Source: Acanthaster planci
Taxonomy: Eukaryota; Echinodermata; Asteroidea; Valvatida; Acanthasteridae
Length of the DNA stretch: 38,764 bases
NCBI RefSeq assembly: GCF_001949145.1
Contig: NW_019091620.1
Location: 752,274-791,037, forward strand
Direction: 5' to 3'
Shown here in pieces: positions 1 to 10,189 of the stretch. Position 1 is the first letter of the stretch, and each line of letters starts with the position of its first letter. Under the pieces are notes generated by a model. That model searched no databases. It was not told the DNA's origin and saw only the letters and a program-made list of their open reading frames with translations. The translations under genes were made by a program, and so were the position numbers.

Positions 1-1
1 A

Positions 2-322
2 GTAAACGAGTCTATTAGGGCTTACGTATACGCGTTACTGGGCGCGCAAGCTCAGACGAGGACAAGCGTTTTAGCCTATGGCATCGGACTAGACGCCCAA
101 AGACAGTTTACTGCCATAGTAGAATCCTTAATTAACTCGGAGCCCGATCTCGGACAATCGGTAAGTCATTCCCAAGAAGCGCTAGAATACGCCAAATCAC
201 CTTTCGATTTCGTAGTCGTACCGGGGTTGTATATAATACCCTCAGACATGGATTTACACATTGGCACTTATGAGAATCACAACAACAAATTACAAATCAC
301 GCCCGGAGACATGCAGCCGTAA
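2..322 (+). CDS. C-terminal part of an unknown ORF, truncated by the window edge
   Basis: An open frame runs from base 2 without a stop to TAA at 320-322, about 106 residues, with no start codon inside the window. It is rich in ordinary globular residues and includes segments such as AYGIGLDAQRQF and SPFDFVVVPGLY. Codon use looks coding and there are no internal stops, unlike the decayed genes beside it. It converges on the minus-strand coiled-coil ORF and lies in the Polinton-like block next to the packaging ATPase, so it is probably another gene of that element. I do not recognise the family. A minor capsid or accessory protein is possible, but this is only context. Confidence 0.5.
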   Translation, partial: VNESIRAYVYALLGAQAQTRTSVLAYGIGLDAQRQFTAIVESLINSEPDLGQSVSHSQEALEYAKSPFDFVVVPGLYIIPSDMDLHIGTYENHNNKLQITPGDMQP

Positions 323-393
323 AGTTAAATCGCCATCCGTGACCTTTTCAATCGTTTCCTTGATGCGATAAATTTGTGTCCTCTCGATGACTT

Positions 394-770
394 CTAGCCT
401 TCCCCGTCTTTCGTTCGTAAGTCGTTTAACTGCCGTTGAAGTTCTGCACGTTCTCCTTCAGATGCCGCTTCTTCTAACTCGGCTTTGACTTGTTCAATCT
501 TGGCATCTAATTGGCTAACTTGTCCTGGTTTAAAGTTAAGTCTCCTTTGACGGTTTGTAACGATTTGTCTAAAGCGACGAGTTCCCTGTAATTTAATCGA
601 AGGATTAAATGACAGGGAACTCGTCGCTTTAGACAAATCGTTAGCCCGTGTGCATCTTGAGTAAGCTTTTCTACGATATCACTGACTCGATCTGATGCTT
701 GTGGGAGTTCCTGGATTTCGAGGTTTTGGGGTTGAAGCTTTGGAAGTACACAGGTTATCTCCTGTTATCT
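394..770 (-). pseudogene. Coiled-coil ORF of the left Polinton-like block, interrupted by a palindrome
   Basis: The C-terminal 60 or so residues (about 394-560) form a charged heptad-like helix around QLDAKIEQVKAELEEAA and end GEGER...KDGEG before a TAG stop. Upstream, a different minus-strand frame (about 645-770) is open and also reads like a helical protein (EIQELPQASDRVSDIVEKL). The two are separated by a near-perfect fold-back at 558-643, which shifts the frame. The simplest reading is one small coiled-coil protein of the viral element, broken by a palindromic insertion or local inversion. It follows the ATPase on the same strand. Function is unknown; a virion-associated role is only a guess from the neighbours. 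Confidence 0.5.
558..643. repeat. Near-perfect 86-bp palindrome
   Basis: Arms 558-589 and 612-643 are exact 32-nt reverse complements. Inside them, 591-598 and 603-610 pair again, leaving one mismatch and a 4-nt loop. The whole would fold as one hairpin of about 40 bp. It interrupts the coiled-coil ORF. It may be a tiny fold-back element, a replication-derived inversion, or an assembly fold-back artefact. Confidence 0.9.
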
Positions 771-971
771 CCTACTCGTAAATATAATAAATTAAATTAG
801 CTGCAATAACTAGCTCGAAAACTACCTGGAATAATTGTAGCATTGCTATCATTAAACAAAATAAAAATTGGTGTAACTAGACTGCATTAGCCCAGCTGCA
901 TCGAAATTTCAACTAGCTATTGAAACACGTAATTCACCGGCGGTTCAGTATTTAAATCAGTTTACTAAATT

Positions 972-1542
972 TTACGTCCTCAGATGTCGCATCAACTGAT
1001 CTCTCTCTTCGTCAGGTACTACATCATTCTCGGTTAAACACTGGTCAAAGCTGTTCCGATCCTTGCAGTGAAACAAAGCAGTCAAAGCCGTATTCTCCCT
1101 GTAGTCTTTTAGCACCGAGTTATACTTTTGCATTAACAACCAACACTTGTGCAAATAATGTCTACCACTGAAAGCCATTTTGCTCAAGGCACATGTATTG
1201 CTTCCTTTAGATTTTTTACGATATTTAATGAACTGGTCAGCTGCAGTCGTCTATAATAAACAAGGTATGTATACCGTCAAACACTTTTTGGTAAAGTTCA
1301 ATTGCCTCATTTAATTCTAGTTCGTCACGATCCAGGTCACATAAATAAACGTCGTCATCGGTGTAGATCCATAGCCGCTCCAAATAAGTTTTATTTTTAG
1401 ACAACGTGGGACATATAATCACAACTGCCTCAAATGCAAACTTGTACTCAGTTTCCAATAAATCAAGCACCCAATTTGTTTTACCTGACCCCGTTTTACT
1501 CACAATTAGGGTGCAATGCGGTGACTTATACATCTGGTTCAT
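972..1542 (-). pseudogene. FtsK/HerA-type DNA-packaging ATPase of a Polinton-like element (frameshifted)
   Basis: This is the genome-packaging ATPase type found in Polintons, adintoviruses and related dsDNA viruses, which pumps DNA into the capsid. The first ORF (1542-1237) opens with ATG and carries the Walker A motif SKTGSGKT near residue 15 and a Walker B-like hydrophobic strand ending IIDD near residue 98. The second ORF (1187-972) holds the C-terminal part, with AFSGRHYLHK and QKYNSVLKDYRENTA, which corresponds to the SGRH...QK sensor region of these ATPases. One frameshift just after Walker B separates them, so no full product is expected. It lies immediately after the capsid gene on the same strand, the usual ATPase-MCP pairing. 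A shorter copy occurs at the right end of the window. Confidence 0.75.
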
Positions 1543-1559
1543 TTTAAATTAAACTCTAC

Positions 1560-2795
1560 TTAATACACCAAGCTCTTAAAATTCCCGTCTTCTGCCATCA
1601 ATTGCGCGTCCATTACCAAAAACACGTACATCGTCAAGGGTCCTGCCGTTTCTGCCCGTCTTTCCATCTGTATCGATATGTCGCCACGCCCCCCCCAAGC
1701 GGCCTACCAGACCCATGCGCCGAGTTATCGTCTGAACTCCTGAAATCGAGCCACAAACCGTACTTGTCTTTCAAGTAATCAGCCATGTGTACTCCGGTCA
1801 AGTTTAAGTCTTTGGCAACCGCAGGAGCCGATTCAGTTTCCGAATCACCGAAGTACTTGTTGATTTCGGTCCAATGTTGATATTCAAATAGCCCTTGTGA
1901 ATACAGTTGGTTCGGTTTACCTTCGACCGTTACTACCGTTTTCCTTATATGCGGATTGTAAAATCTCTGAGGGTTTTTAACTGCTGGATCTTTCAACAAA
2001 ATCAAAACGCCTTTTAAACTTTTAATCGTCTGGTCAATGCTAATGTTCCACAAAGTGTCTGATTTGTTTACCGCGTTTTTTTTTCCACGAGTGTATCCTG
2101 TCAAATAAGTAATAGACGACACCCTTATGCTTTTGTCTCAAAGCTTGGGCCAGGTCTCGGTTGGTGACGACTTCATATTCTAAAGTTATATCCGAAATGT
2201 TGTATTCTGCGGCCGTGTCTGACGAGTTAACTGCTTTGCCGTGGTTGGTAGAAATTCAGTTGAAGGTTCGTGATCTGTCAATAGCAGCGTGTCTAACGGA
2301 ATCGCGTATTTGTTTCCAAAAGCGTCGGCAATTGCCTTATCTTTGCCGTTGTTGGCCGAGTCTGATGCGTCACCTGCCCCAAGTCTTAACTTGGCCACGT
2401 TTTCTCGTTCTAGGCCAAAATAAGCCATATTTTTAGTCTGTGACATAGGTAGCCAGTTATCTTTAAAGTTGTGGAAGACGTCTGGGCCGTGGTAACTCAC
2501 GATTTTATTACCCTGTAAGCTGACGTCAATTTCATCGATCAGGTTTCTCGCCACGTTATTATACACGGTTCTATTGTCGTCTGATGCTCCGTTAAATCGA
2601 GTTTAAAGGCCAAGTTTGCAGTACCGGGTAGATTACGTCGTCCGTGCCTAAAGCGGAGAATTTTACGTTCGACGTCTGACCTGTGGAGACGGTACTCGGA
2701 TTATGGGTGATGGTTACTTCGCGTCTTTCGCCTTTAATCGCGCGAGATACTTTTAAACGGCGACTCGAGTTTAACTTTTTAGTGTATTGTTGCAA
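1560..2795 (-). pseudogene. Major capsid protein, F54H12.2-like / Polinton-type (several frameshifts)
   Basis: Three minus-strand ORFs in different frames (2795-2592, 2566-2186, 2122-1634) plus a fourth frame reaching the TAA at 1560-1562 line up as one protein of roughly 400 residues. Recognisable pieces are KGERREVTITHNPSTV near the N-terminus, NNVARNLIDEIDV, the LRLGAGDASD segment, NKSDTLWNISI, and SSDDNSAHGSGR near the C-terminus. From memory these belong to the family annotated as F54H12.2-like in invertebrates, regarded as virus-derived double-jelly-roll capsid proteins. The last frameshift falls at a run of eight C (about 1685-1692). It is followed by the ATPase 18 bp downstream. At least three breaks make it a pseudogene, unless some are sequencing errors. 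Confidence 0.7.
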
Positions 2796-2836
2796 CTTTT
2801 CTTAATATATATTATTTTTACTTGTACGATTTTTAT

Positions 2837-3055
2837 TTACATAAAGATCTTAAAGAGGAAAGAAAACGCGATGAACGATATACCCACCGCAAAGAACATT
2901 TCTTCATATTGCATTAATTTATTTTGCTTTCTAAACGTTTAGCTTTGAATCTCTAGAAGCATGTCTATGCAATGATCGATATCAGCGCGCATGTCGCCAA
3001 GCATTTGCTCGATGTTGCTTAAATTGGCTCTTGGTTCTGATAATTGATGATCCAT
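2837..3055 (-). pseudogene. Small single-pass membrane protein of the Polinton-like block, one in-frame stop
   Basis: From ATG at 3055 a single minus-strand frame gives 38 residues (an N-terminal helix containing MLGDMRADIDH), then an in-frame TAA at about 2938-2940, then continues open through FFAVGISFIAFSFLF, a hydrophobic span, to TAA at 2837. Total length would be 72 residues. The same layout without the stop occurs in the right block (37,448-37,690: MLGNMRADIDLL and FFVVGVSLIAILLVFVI), which supports a real gene with one nonsense change. It lies between the capsid gene and the 3060-3490 ORF, all on one strand. Likely a minor virion membrane or structural peptide; function unknown. Confidence 0.6.
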
Positions 3056-3059
3056 TTTT

Positions 3060-3490
3060 TTAAAATGAAGTAAACTTACCGTACCTAAAAGCCAAAAACC
3101 CAATCAAAGCAGTTCTGCCCAAAATCCATACAAGTTCGCGAGTTTTTTGATCTTCGAAGGTACGTAAAACTCGGATAACTTGGCTTCAGGAGGCAAAGAC
3201 AATTGTTTACCCGTCAAATAGGCAGAGGTGCGTAGGGCATCGTCCACGTTTACAAATGTTTGTTGGCTAATACGTTCTTGTCGCATTCGTTCGTTTAGAA
3301 AGTCTAGCATGTGCACGCGATTTTCTTCCCACGCTGGTTTTGCTTGAGCTAGTTCCTCTAACGCTAGGTCATGACGTTTGCGTTCTTCGACAACTTTACT
3401 TTTTGATAAGCTGCCAAATAAAAAAATTGAACCCGTGAATGCCAAAGCGTTTACTATAGCTCCGCCTACCATCATTGCAATACTCGCCAT
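3060..3490 (-). pseudogene. Conserved two-TM protein of the Polinton-like family (frameshift near C-terminus)
   Basis: ATG at 3490 opens a 128-residue ORF with an N-terminal hydrophobic stretch (ASIAMMVGGAIVNALAF), a long charged middle helix (EERKRHDLALEELAQ) and a conserved TFVNVDDALRTSAYLTGK segment. A frameshift near 3110 then exposes a second hydrophobic span (about 3062-3110) ending in a TAA at 3060. The right block has a homologue (37,010-37,427) with the same order and QTFVNVDERLRAYSELTG. I remember similar proteins next to F54H12.2-like capsid genes in cnidarian genomes, always unnamed. A membrane-associated virion component is plausible but not shown. Confidence 0.6.
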
Positions 3491-3500
3491 TTTATTTTAA

Positions 3501-3838
3501 ATGAGACCTAGGTACGATATCGTCGGACGTGAAAGGTCGTTAATAAAATTCGTTTTTTACCCATCTCCAGGTGACTTTTCCAAAATATTACTTGAGGAAG
3601 ACAAAGGTAAAATTCCAACATGGGTGTTTCATGGGGTGGTTTCAGTAAGGAATTATTTTTCCAAAAATTATCGAACGTAATAGGACAGCCCAATTTAATA
3701 TCCCCATAGGCGGACTGCGCAAGGGTTCCGGAAGCTGGCTGAGTGACCTTTTACTTTTAGGCTCTATTATCTTTATGGTCTACCACTTACTAATACGTGC
3801 GCCTGCATTTTTATTAGGTGACTGCTATTTCTTCTGAG
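3501..3838 (+). pseudogene. Plus-strand small membrane-protein ORF, frameshifted
   Basis: ATG at 3501 starts a 59-residue frame (MRPRYDIVGRERSLIKFVFY...) ending at TAA 3678-3680. In a neighbouring frame the reading continues with GGLRKGSGSWLSDLLLLGS and a hydrophobic span through LGSIIFMVYHLLI to a stop near 3838. The pair reads like one short protein with a C-terminal transmembrane segment broken by a single frameshift. It starts only 10 bp from, and diverges from, the 3060-3490 gene, so a shared promoter region is likely. I do not recognise it. No equivalent is visible in the right block. Confidence 0.4.
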
Positions 3839-4652
3839 GGTGAAACCTTCCTGGTGGGCCTGGACTGCCTCGACCTCTTCACCCCTACCCTCCGACTCCG
3901 CATAATTAGGAAAGTAGTTTGACACTTTGAATTTTTTTCTCCCCCCCATCCCTTGCTCGTCCCCGCCCTTCCCCCATCTACTGACTTTGACTACAGACAG
4001 CAAGCAAGACAGCCGTATAAAAGTACATTGTACATGTACATGAATACGGTGGGTATATGCGCCCAGGTTCTCATCATCCCCTGACTCAACGGGTCCCCTT
4101 CACCCGTTACAAAAGTATTTTCCGAGGCTGGGATAAAATCAATGCTACGGGCACACTTTTAAATTCTATGCTTCTCATTTTCTGACCAACCCTATTTTTG
4201 GTTCCCAACCTCAGAAAAGAAAACTTTTTTCTACCAACCCTGATGAGAGGACCTTACCTATAAAAAGGAGGTCGTGGTGACCTGTACAAAAACAGCGCTG
4301 AAAATATAAATGTGCGATACGATTTCGCCCAAACACCGGTTATAATCGAAATACACGGTGCAGTATCACTTTTACCTGGGGATGACACAAGACAGAGACG
4401 AGGACACTCATGGTACCCAACATCAAAACAAGTGACAAGTGCCTAGTTATTCAGTCATGTACGTGTACATGGCAGCAGCATGGATTTCTTTTGTAGGAAT
4501 TTTTTTCGACCAACAGACTGACCGACCCCCAACACATGAGAACTATACAATATAAAAGGGTACCCTTGCTGAAAAATAAAATGATTATTGAAATTTGTAT
4601 TTATCATAAAATATTTCATTATTTTGCCCAGTTTCGACGCCTCATTTTGCAA
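3839..4652. other. No recognised gene; edge of the viral block
   Basis: Short open frames here on both strands show no family features and look like chance. The stretch contains one GTACATGTAC palindrome (4030-4039) and CT/C-rich runs. The left boundary of the Polinton-like block is probably close to 3,840. Confidence 0.5.
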
Positions 4653-4705
4653 TCGGATTCTACGGAAGCGTATATAGGACATGACGTAAAAAAAACTTGG
4701 GCATA

Positions 4706-4812
4706 CTATTTCGCCCGGGCGGATTACTTTTTCGCCCTGGCGAATTACTTATTTCGCCCAGGCGGATGACTATTTCGCCCGGGCTGATTATTTATTTCGC
4801 CCAGGCGAAATA
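4706..4812 (+). repeat. Element A left iterons (5 copies of about 18-23 bp)
   Basis: Five spaced copies of a motif like TTCGCCCGGGCGGATTAC, each with a partly palindromic CGCCCGGGCG core, separated by short T/A-rich spacers. The inverted partner cluster is at 7501-7604. They are likely transposase-binding sites. Confidence 0.9.
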
Positions 4813-5724
4813 GCGATTCACCTGAGGAGTGGCGTAGATTTGTGTGTCAGAATGCTGGACGATTTCCTTCGAGGGGGGGGTTGACTCAGACCGTTCCAAC
4901 ATTTTTGCGCGCCATTGTGTCGAAGATGCAAAGTGACTCATGAAGTGAGCTCTTACTCCTGCATTTAGCAAAGGCAGAGATATTCTCCTAATTAATTAAT
5001 GCGAATGTCAATAGAACTGATTGAAAATTACCCTTATGAATCTATCAAACATTTTAGCCTTAAAACCTGAACAAAAGCGCATCAGTTCTTTGCTCTGATC
5101 GGGGCCGGGTTTAGAGTCCTGAAAAAGTTACAGATTTTTTATTTGATTATGAAAAGCGCTTTTTCATTGCATGTAATTCTCTTTTAAGAGAAATGGAGCG
5201 GAGAGAGTTTAACTTAGGCTAGTTTATTACATTATATTACAGACACTTTTATCTGCAGAAGGGAGGCAGTGTTATGAAATAAAACTAATTGTTTATAAGG
5301 ATATAAAGTGCAGTTGCGTATTCAGTGTCCAAGCGGGTAAGGGACACAGGAACAGATTCACCCCCAACCATTTTGTAACTATGTTTAAAGCCATTCTTTT
5401 TCCTTGTGTTTTTCAGAAGGAATTCATGCAAACATGACTTCACTCTTAACCCTAAAAATTCAGAAGTATGGGGGACCACTTACAGCCAAGGGGGCGGATT
5501 CCGCCCCCTCGAACTCGGCCATCCCATACGCGAGTTTAACGAAACTCAGCATGCATGTAAAGACTATTATTCTCAATGCAAAATAATAATCAATAGATCA
5601 GTACAGTTTCAGTTCAATTGAAGATGTTGCTGTGGCCATTTGAAGATTGGGGCGACGCGCGTTACCAGCGTGTCTTAGCAACGTGTGCGCGTGGAAAAAG
5701 TGTACATGCAGTCTTTGGGTGTCA

Positions 5725-7065
5725 GGTCAACTCGTCCCCTGACCGACTAGCCCCTTTCCAACTCGCCCCCCTGACTGACTCGCCCCCTGACCGACTCGCC
5801 TCCTAGGAACGTCAAGCAAATATGGCCGGCCTAATGTATTAAAAATACCAATGGTTCTAACCAACGACGCGACACGAACGACTCACGGACGTTGATGGCC
5901 TGGGTACCTGGACGTCACCACTAATCAATTATTTATTCAAACGCTTCCTACGTCCACTGTCTGATTAGGTTATTTGTACATGCAACATAACCTCAGGATC
6001 AACAACTTCAAACCCTACATCCCATTAATATTTGGGTATGTGACTGTATCTTCTTGTAGTTAGTTAGTTATAGTGTTCTGTTGCTCATTCACTCGACTGG
6101 GACCTCACACATACTGCGAAAATTGATTTAAGTTCTTGGATATATGCTTTTTGTGTGATGTATGAAGTCATAGTGGTAACGCCCCATTATTAATTTTTTT
6201 TAATTGCGTAATTTTTATTCCTTTTTTGGAATTGAATATCTTTGAGAATGCTCTTAATTTGTTTACAAGTAACGGGCACCGGATGACATGACCGGTTTTC
6301 CATGACGTCATGACACCGACAGTGCATGCTGGAGTATAATTTAATATGGCCGATCAACAATGTGATCCTTTATGACTGTACTCGCCGAATAAATCAGTAT
6401 TTAGTGTTAATTGTGAACTAATATAGGCATCCTGTGAAGTTATCGGGACCTGAAAGTGTGTAGCGACCGTTACACCCTTTGTCATAAATCGTGTCTCCTT
6501 AACACTTCCGTAGGTTTGCGTCGCCGGGCATTATGCCTAATATGTACCATTTTTTAATCCGAAATAGTCCGCAAAGTTAATTAATATGGTAGAGTGTTCG
6601 TATTGTGGCGCACAAAATCCCATAGACAATACTCAGGAAACGTTGCGCCATGGCCCATACACACGATAATACCGAATTAGTTTTACCAATATCAAAAAAA
6701 AAATTGTTACCCCCAAATTCCACAGAAAGGGAATATCCACCAAGCTTTAAACAAACTCAACTTTGAGTGCCCGCCGCAAAACCAAGAAACTATTTTTAAG
6801 GGCAGCAATCACCGATTCCATCTCTGACTGATTGCATTTTTTATTAAATGGTGAATAGGCCGGCCATACGTGCTTGGCAAAGTTAGGGGGTGAGTTGGCT
6901 TGGGGACGAGTCGGTCAGGAGGCGAGTCGGGTCGGTCTAGGGGGCGAGTCGGTAATGGGCGAGTTGGCTAGGGGCGAGCTAGCTGGGGGGGGCAAGTCGG
7001 TCAGGGGGCGAGTTGGTAAGGAGCGAGCTGGTAAAGGGCGAAGCGGCCAGGGGGCGAGTTGACCT
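5725..7065. mobile_element. Nested iteron fold-back element B inside element A
   Basis: A left cluster (5725-5805) of a 16-bp unit like GACTCGCCCCCTGACC is matched in inverted orientation by a longer cluster (6884-7065) of about ten degenerate units like GGGGGCGAGTCGGTCA. Inside the clusters the inverted similarity continues through TATGGCCGGCCTA (about 5821-5833 and 6857-6869), which shows the two arms are true partners. The outermost bases are GGTCAACTCG on the left and CGAGTTGACC on the right. No coding gene is evident between 5810 and 6880. Target duplication was not resolved. Confidence 0.75.
5810..6880. other. Interior of element B, no recognised gene
   Basis: No long ORF and no family motif. 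It includes a stretch at 6604-6672 that recurs at about 78% identity by eye at 15,645-15,715, inside the 5' region of the LTR retrotransposon. Confidence 0.6.
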
Positions 7066-7500
7066 ACAATCGGTTTTTGGATGCTTCGGGAAAATGAACA
7101 CAACGCGAAACAGCAGGTTCGATTCTCAAAAAATAGGTGAAAAATGACTAATGAGTTACTCAATAAAAGTCGGGAAGACCCAAAGCGTGAAAAATGAAAC
7201 GTGATGCTATAGAGAGAAAAATGTGGAGTGGGCGGAAACCTTATTTTTGGGGCGGGGGACAGACCAAAGAAAAATGGACTGCAATTTGTAGAAAAAAAAC
7301 CAACTCGAATCCCCCCCCCCCGAAAAGCAAATTCTGGGCACACTTCATGAAAAACTTTGCAATTGAAATGATTTTAAATGAAGAAAGTACTCAAAAATCT
7401 TTCTTTTTACGAAAACGTGGGGGATGATCCATCCCTGCAAAGAGTGAGCAATTATATACACCAAGTCTCCTGGGATACTAATCAGCTCTGTGCGAAATAA

Positions 7501-7604
7501 ATGATCCGCTTGGCGAAAAAGTAATCCGCCCGGACGAAATAGTAATCCGCCCGGACGAAATAGTAATTCGCCCGGGCGAAATAGTAATCCGCCCGGGCGA
7601 AATA
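7501..7604 (-). repeat. Element A right iterons (5 copies)
   Basis: Five copies of GTAATCCGCCCGGGCGAAAT-like motifs, the reverse complement of the left cluster, ending about 20 bp before the right TIR. Confidence 0.9.
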
Positions 7605-8118
7605 CATGGCAGAAATTTTTTTCAATCATGTCCTATATACGCTTCCGTAGAATTCGGATCTTAGTCAGAGCTAAGATGGGGCCTTGTCCGAAACGGGGTT
7701 CCAGAGCTACGGCTAGGTCTATTGTCTCCGCGTCTCCACACATTTCCAATGGAGCGAAGACCTAGACCTAGCTCTAGACAATAGATTCGGATGCAGCCTA
7801 AGAGAGGGCGATATCAAACACAGCCTGTTGCTATGCTGTTGTTAAGCGCAAAAAGTGCGCATGTGCACTTTGGTACTGACGCTGTGAACATACAGCGCGC
7901 CTCCTGGGCACGTTTTTGATTTGTTTATGTTTTCTAGTACTACAGCTTCTTTCTCGTAGGATCAGGACGGGGAATTGAAGGAAGGAGGGAGATTCGGATG
8001 CATGTACATGTTCTGAGGGAGATTTTGGCAGATAGTGTACTGTTACATCGAGTTATAGGCCTACGAATGAATGGTGAGTGACAATCACGAATTTAAATTG
8101 TAGGCTGAATGGTTTCGA

Positions 8119-8204
8119 GTCAACTCGGACCCAAACCAACTCGGACCCAATACTAACCCGGACCTACGACCAACTGGGACCCACCTGAGTCAACTCGGAC
8201 CCAA
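8119..8204 (+). repeat. Iteron cluster C1, 16-bp period
   Basis: About five units of GTCAACTCGGACCCAA (8119, 8135, 8151, about 8167, 8189), two nearly exact. It is related to cluster C2 at 9493 and to the outer motif of element B. No inverted partner with the GGACCC variant is seen in this window. Confidence 0.85.
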
Positions 8205-9300
8205 CCCCAGGAGCGTCATTAACTTGTTTAGTGACACTTCGTCTCTGGTGACTTGCAATAACTCCTGGTTGGAGTATGTGAAATCTGGCCTTTTATGTCC
8301 GAGAGTTGGATTATGAGCAGACATAAGAACGAGACCAATCATTAATTTTGGTTCATTTGTCGGTTGACTGGTGGTGCAAGTAGAGGACTGTTTTTCAAAT
8401 CCTCTTGATAGCAAAAAACTCCCGGACCTTAGTGATCATGCTCATAGGCCTAGTCCAAATAGTGGGATGTCAGATATCCCCACTAGTGTGGCACGGACTC
8501 TCACTCCCGATCCATCCTTAGCCACACATCCGTATACGCAATTTTGTGTCGGTGTATTGAACATTGCAGCGCACCCATTTATCATCGTGGGCGCAATTTC
8601 TTTTGCACACGAACATGATTCTTGACCTTTCCGCTTTCTATAAACCATTAACTGAATGATTTCACTCACGTTATTCAGGTACATGTATTTTCCAGTTTTT
8701 TGCCTTTATCCATATCCATTCAATCTAACGGGCTCGTTCTCTCAGTCCCCATCTTTAAAATAAGGTCGTTGAGTATTACGTCACTTGACCCCTCATCGTC
8801 TCGATGGCTGTTCCATGTCAAGACATATGTAATACACGGACTGAGCGATAAGATCCACATGTACCAATGGGCTCTTCCAAAACTTTGGCAGCAGTTTAGG
8901 TATCTTGACATGGGACAGCATGCATCGTTGGTATACTGCAGCGGATATTTGTGATATATTGTCTGGCACATCAACAATGTTAAGACTTCATCCAAGTCGA
9001 GTTTAGGCCAATTGTACTTTGTGTGAAATTGAGCCTGAAGCATGGTGCGAAACGAATTCATCCGTGTAACACTAGAAGACCTGTTTCGTGTCTATTGTTT
9101 ACATCACAAAATTCGCTCGCTTTTGCTTTTCCAAAAGAGCTATGCACCATGTTCAGTTAATGTACGTGTACATGCACATGTACGTGCATGGGTGTGTGTC
9201 CAGCTGGCCGCCCATACTGCGCGGCCGTCAGTTACAGTGTTGTGTTTGGATCATTAAATATTTTTGTAGCAAGTGTTAAAGGTAACTTAACGACAACATT
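8205..9300. other. No recognised gene
   Basis: Open frames of 70-113 codons occur on both strands, for example 8720-9061 minus, but they overlap each other, lack known motifs and show no codon signal I can support. One could be a degraded exon. Confidence 0.4.
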
Positions 9301-9431
9301 TTAAGCGTAGCGCTCAAGTTTAAAGCGTAGTGGTAAAAAATAAAGCCTAGCGGCACCGCTACGCTTTACTGAATTGCCGCTACACTATTAGATTGGCCGC
9401 TGGGCTTTTTTTTTTACCGCTAACGCTTTGG
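9301..9431. repeat. Small palindromic element D with iterated TAAAGCGTAGCGG motifs
   Basis: Three copies related to TAAAGCGTAGCGG on the left half (about 9302, 9319, 9340) are followed by four inverted copies (about 9353, 9374, 9392, 9415), the whole spanning about 130 bp. It resembles a minimal fold-back MITE. Confidence 0.75.
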
Positions 9432-9492
9432 AGGAAACACAGGTTAGCGTTTGCTTTAAATTTCAAGCAAATCTTCCCCTAAACGGGTACCA

Positions 9493-9556
9493 GTCAACTC
9501 GGTCCCAAGTCAACTCGGTCCCAAGTCAACTCGACCCAAAGTCAGTTCGGTCCCAG
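9493..9556 (+). repeat. Iteron cluster C2, four 16-bp units
   Basis: Units at 9493, 9509, 9525 and 9541. The first two are identical GTCAACTCGGTCCCAA and the others diverged. The only inverted cluster with the same 16-bp period and GGTCCC variant is at 27,808-27,870. Confidence 0.9.
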
Positions 9557-10185
9557 GTCGGGTCACTTCCTCCACAACTACACAAGATGTCCGATGACGT
9601 CGGCAACGTCCGCAATGTGGTTGGACTTCAAGCTCAGGGTCGAAATAAGATTTCTGTTTGCATTTTGAAAGAATCAGGGAGGAAGACTTCTGTCTTCGCT
9701 TTTCAAGGTATCAGATTGAAGAAATTATCAATTTTCATTTGTTACTTAGTAATTTTGTATTGTTTTAAATGTGTCTTTTCTACTGTATCTTCTTTCCTGT
9801 TTGTTACGTTCATTATGTGTACTTCATAACTAATGTAAATCATGTATACATGCAATTCGGATTTGCGAGTCTTGATAATTTGATGTATAAACCATTAAAG
9901 GTTTCCCCTCAAATGATGTTGCGTCTCATTCTCCCCCAGTTTCGTTTATTACCGAATGTAATAAAAGTGAAGACCAAAAATTATATTTAATGAAGGTAAA
10001 AACAAACAACTGAATTACACATAATCTACATTTCAAGATAATCCTTTTTGTCAGTCGACAATTTATTTTCTTATTTTGATACACCAATTCCGTTAAAATA
10101 AGGTTCAAAATCTAAAACTAAACAGAGACCTCTTTGCAAAGAATTACAGTGTCTTTCTGAAAAAGTTGAGTCTTTCAATGCATCA

Positions 10186-10189
10186 TTAA
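10186..10189. repeat. TTAA target-site duplication (left)
   Basis: TTAA precedes the left LTR and recurs at 16,006-16,009 directly after the right LTR, marking one retroviral-type integration. Confidence 0.75.

Larger units (their letters stand above)
4657..7653. mobile_element. Non-autonomous DNA transposon A with 28-bp TIRs and TCGG target duplication
   Basis: The left terminus at 4657-4684 starts ATTCTACGGAAGCG and is an exact reverse complement of 7626-7653. Both ends are flanked by TCGG (4653-4656 and 7654-7657), a 4-bp target duplication. Just inside each TIR lies a cluster of five GC-rich motifs (4706-4812 and 7501-7604) in inverted orientation. No transposase ORF is present inside its 3.0 kb, so it must be moved in trans. 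A second inverted iteron pair (B) sits within it. A 4-bp duplication fits several superfamilies (for example Chapaev or Academ); I cannot assign one. Confidence 0.85.

Noticed and set aside
3773-4003. 76-codon minus-strand ORF after the left block
   Set aside because: Low-complexity basic/acidic composition from C/T-rich DNA, no counterpart in the right block.
6915-7343. 142-codon minus-strand ORF rich in Pro, Leu and Ser
   Set aside because: It is translated from the GC-rich iteron cluster of element B and the C run beside it; a repeat artefact.
7345-7629. ORF with repeated LFRPGGLLFRPG units that looks like a repeat protein
   Set aside because: The units are the subterminal DNA iterons of element A read in frame, not a gene.
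8720-9061. 113-codon minus-strand ORF
   Set aside because: No family motif, and overlapping open frames exist on the other strand; chance ORF more likely.
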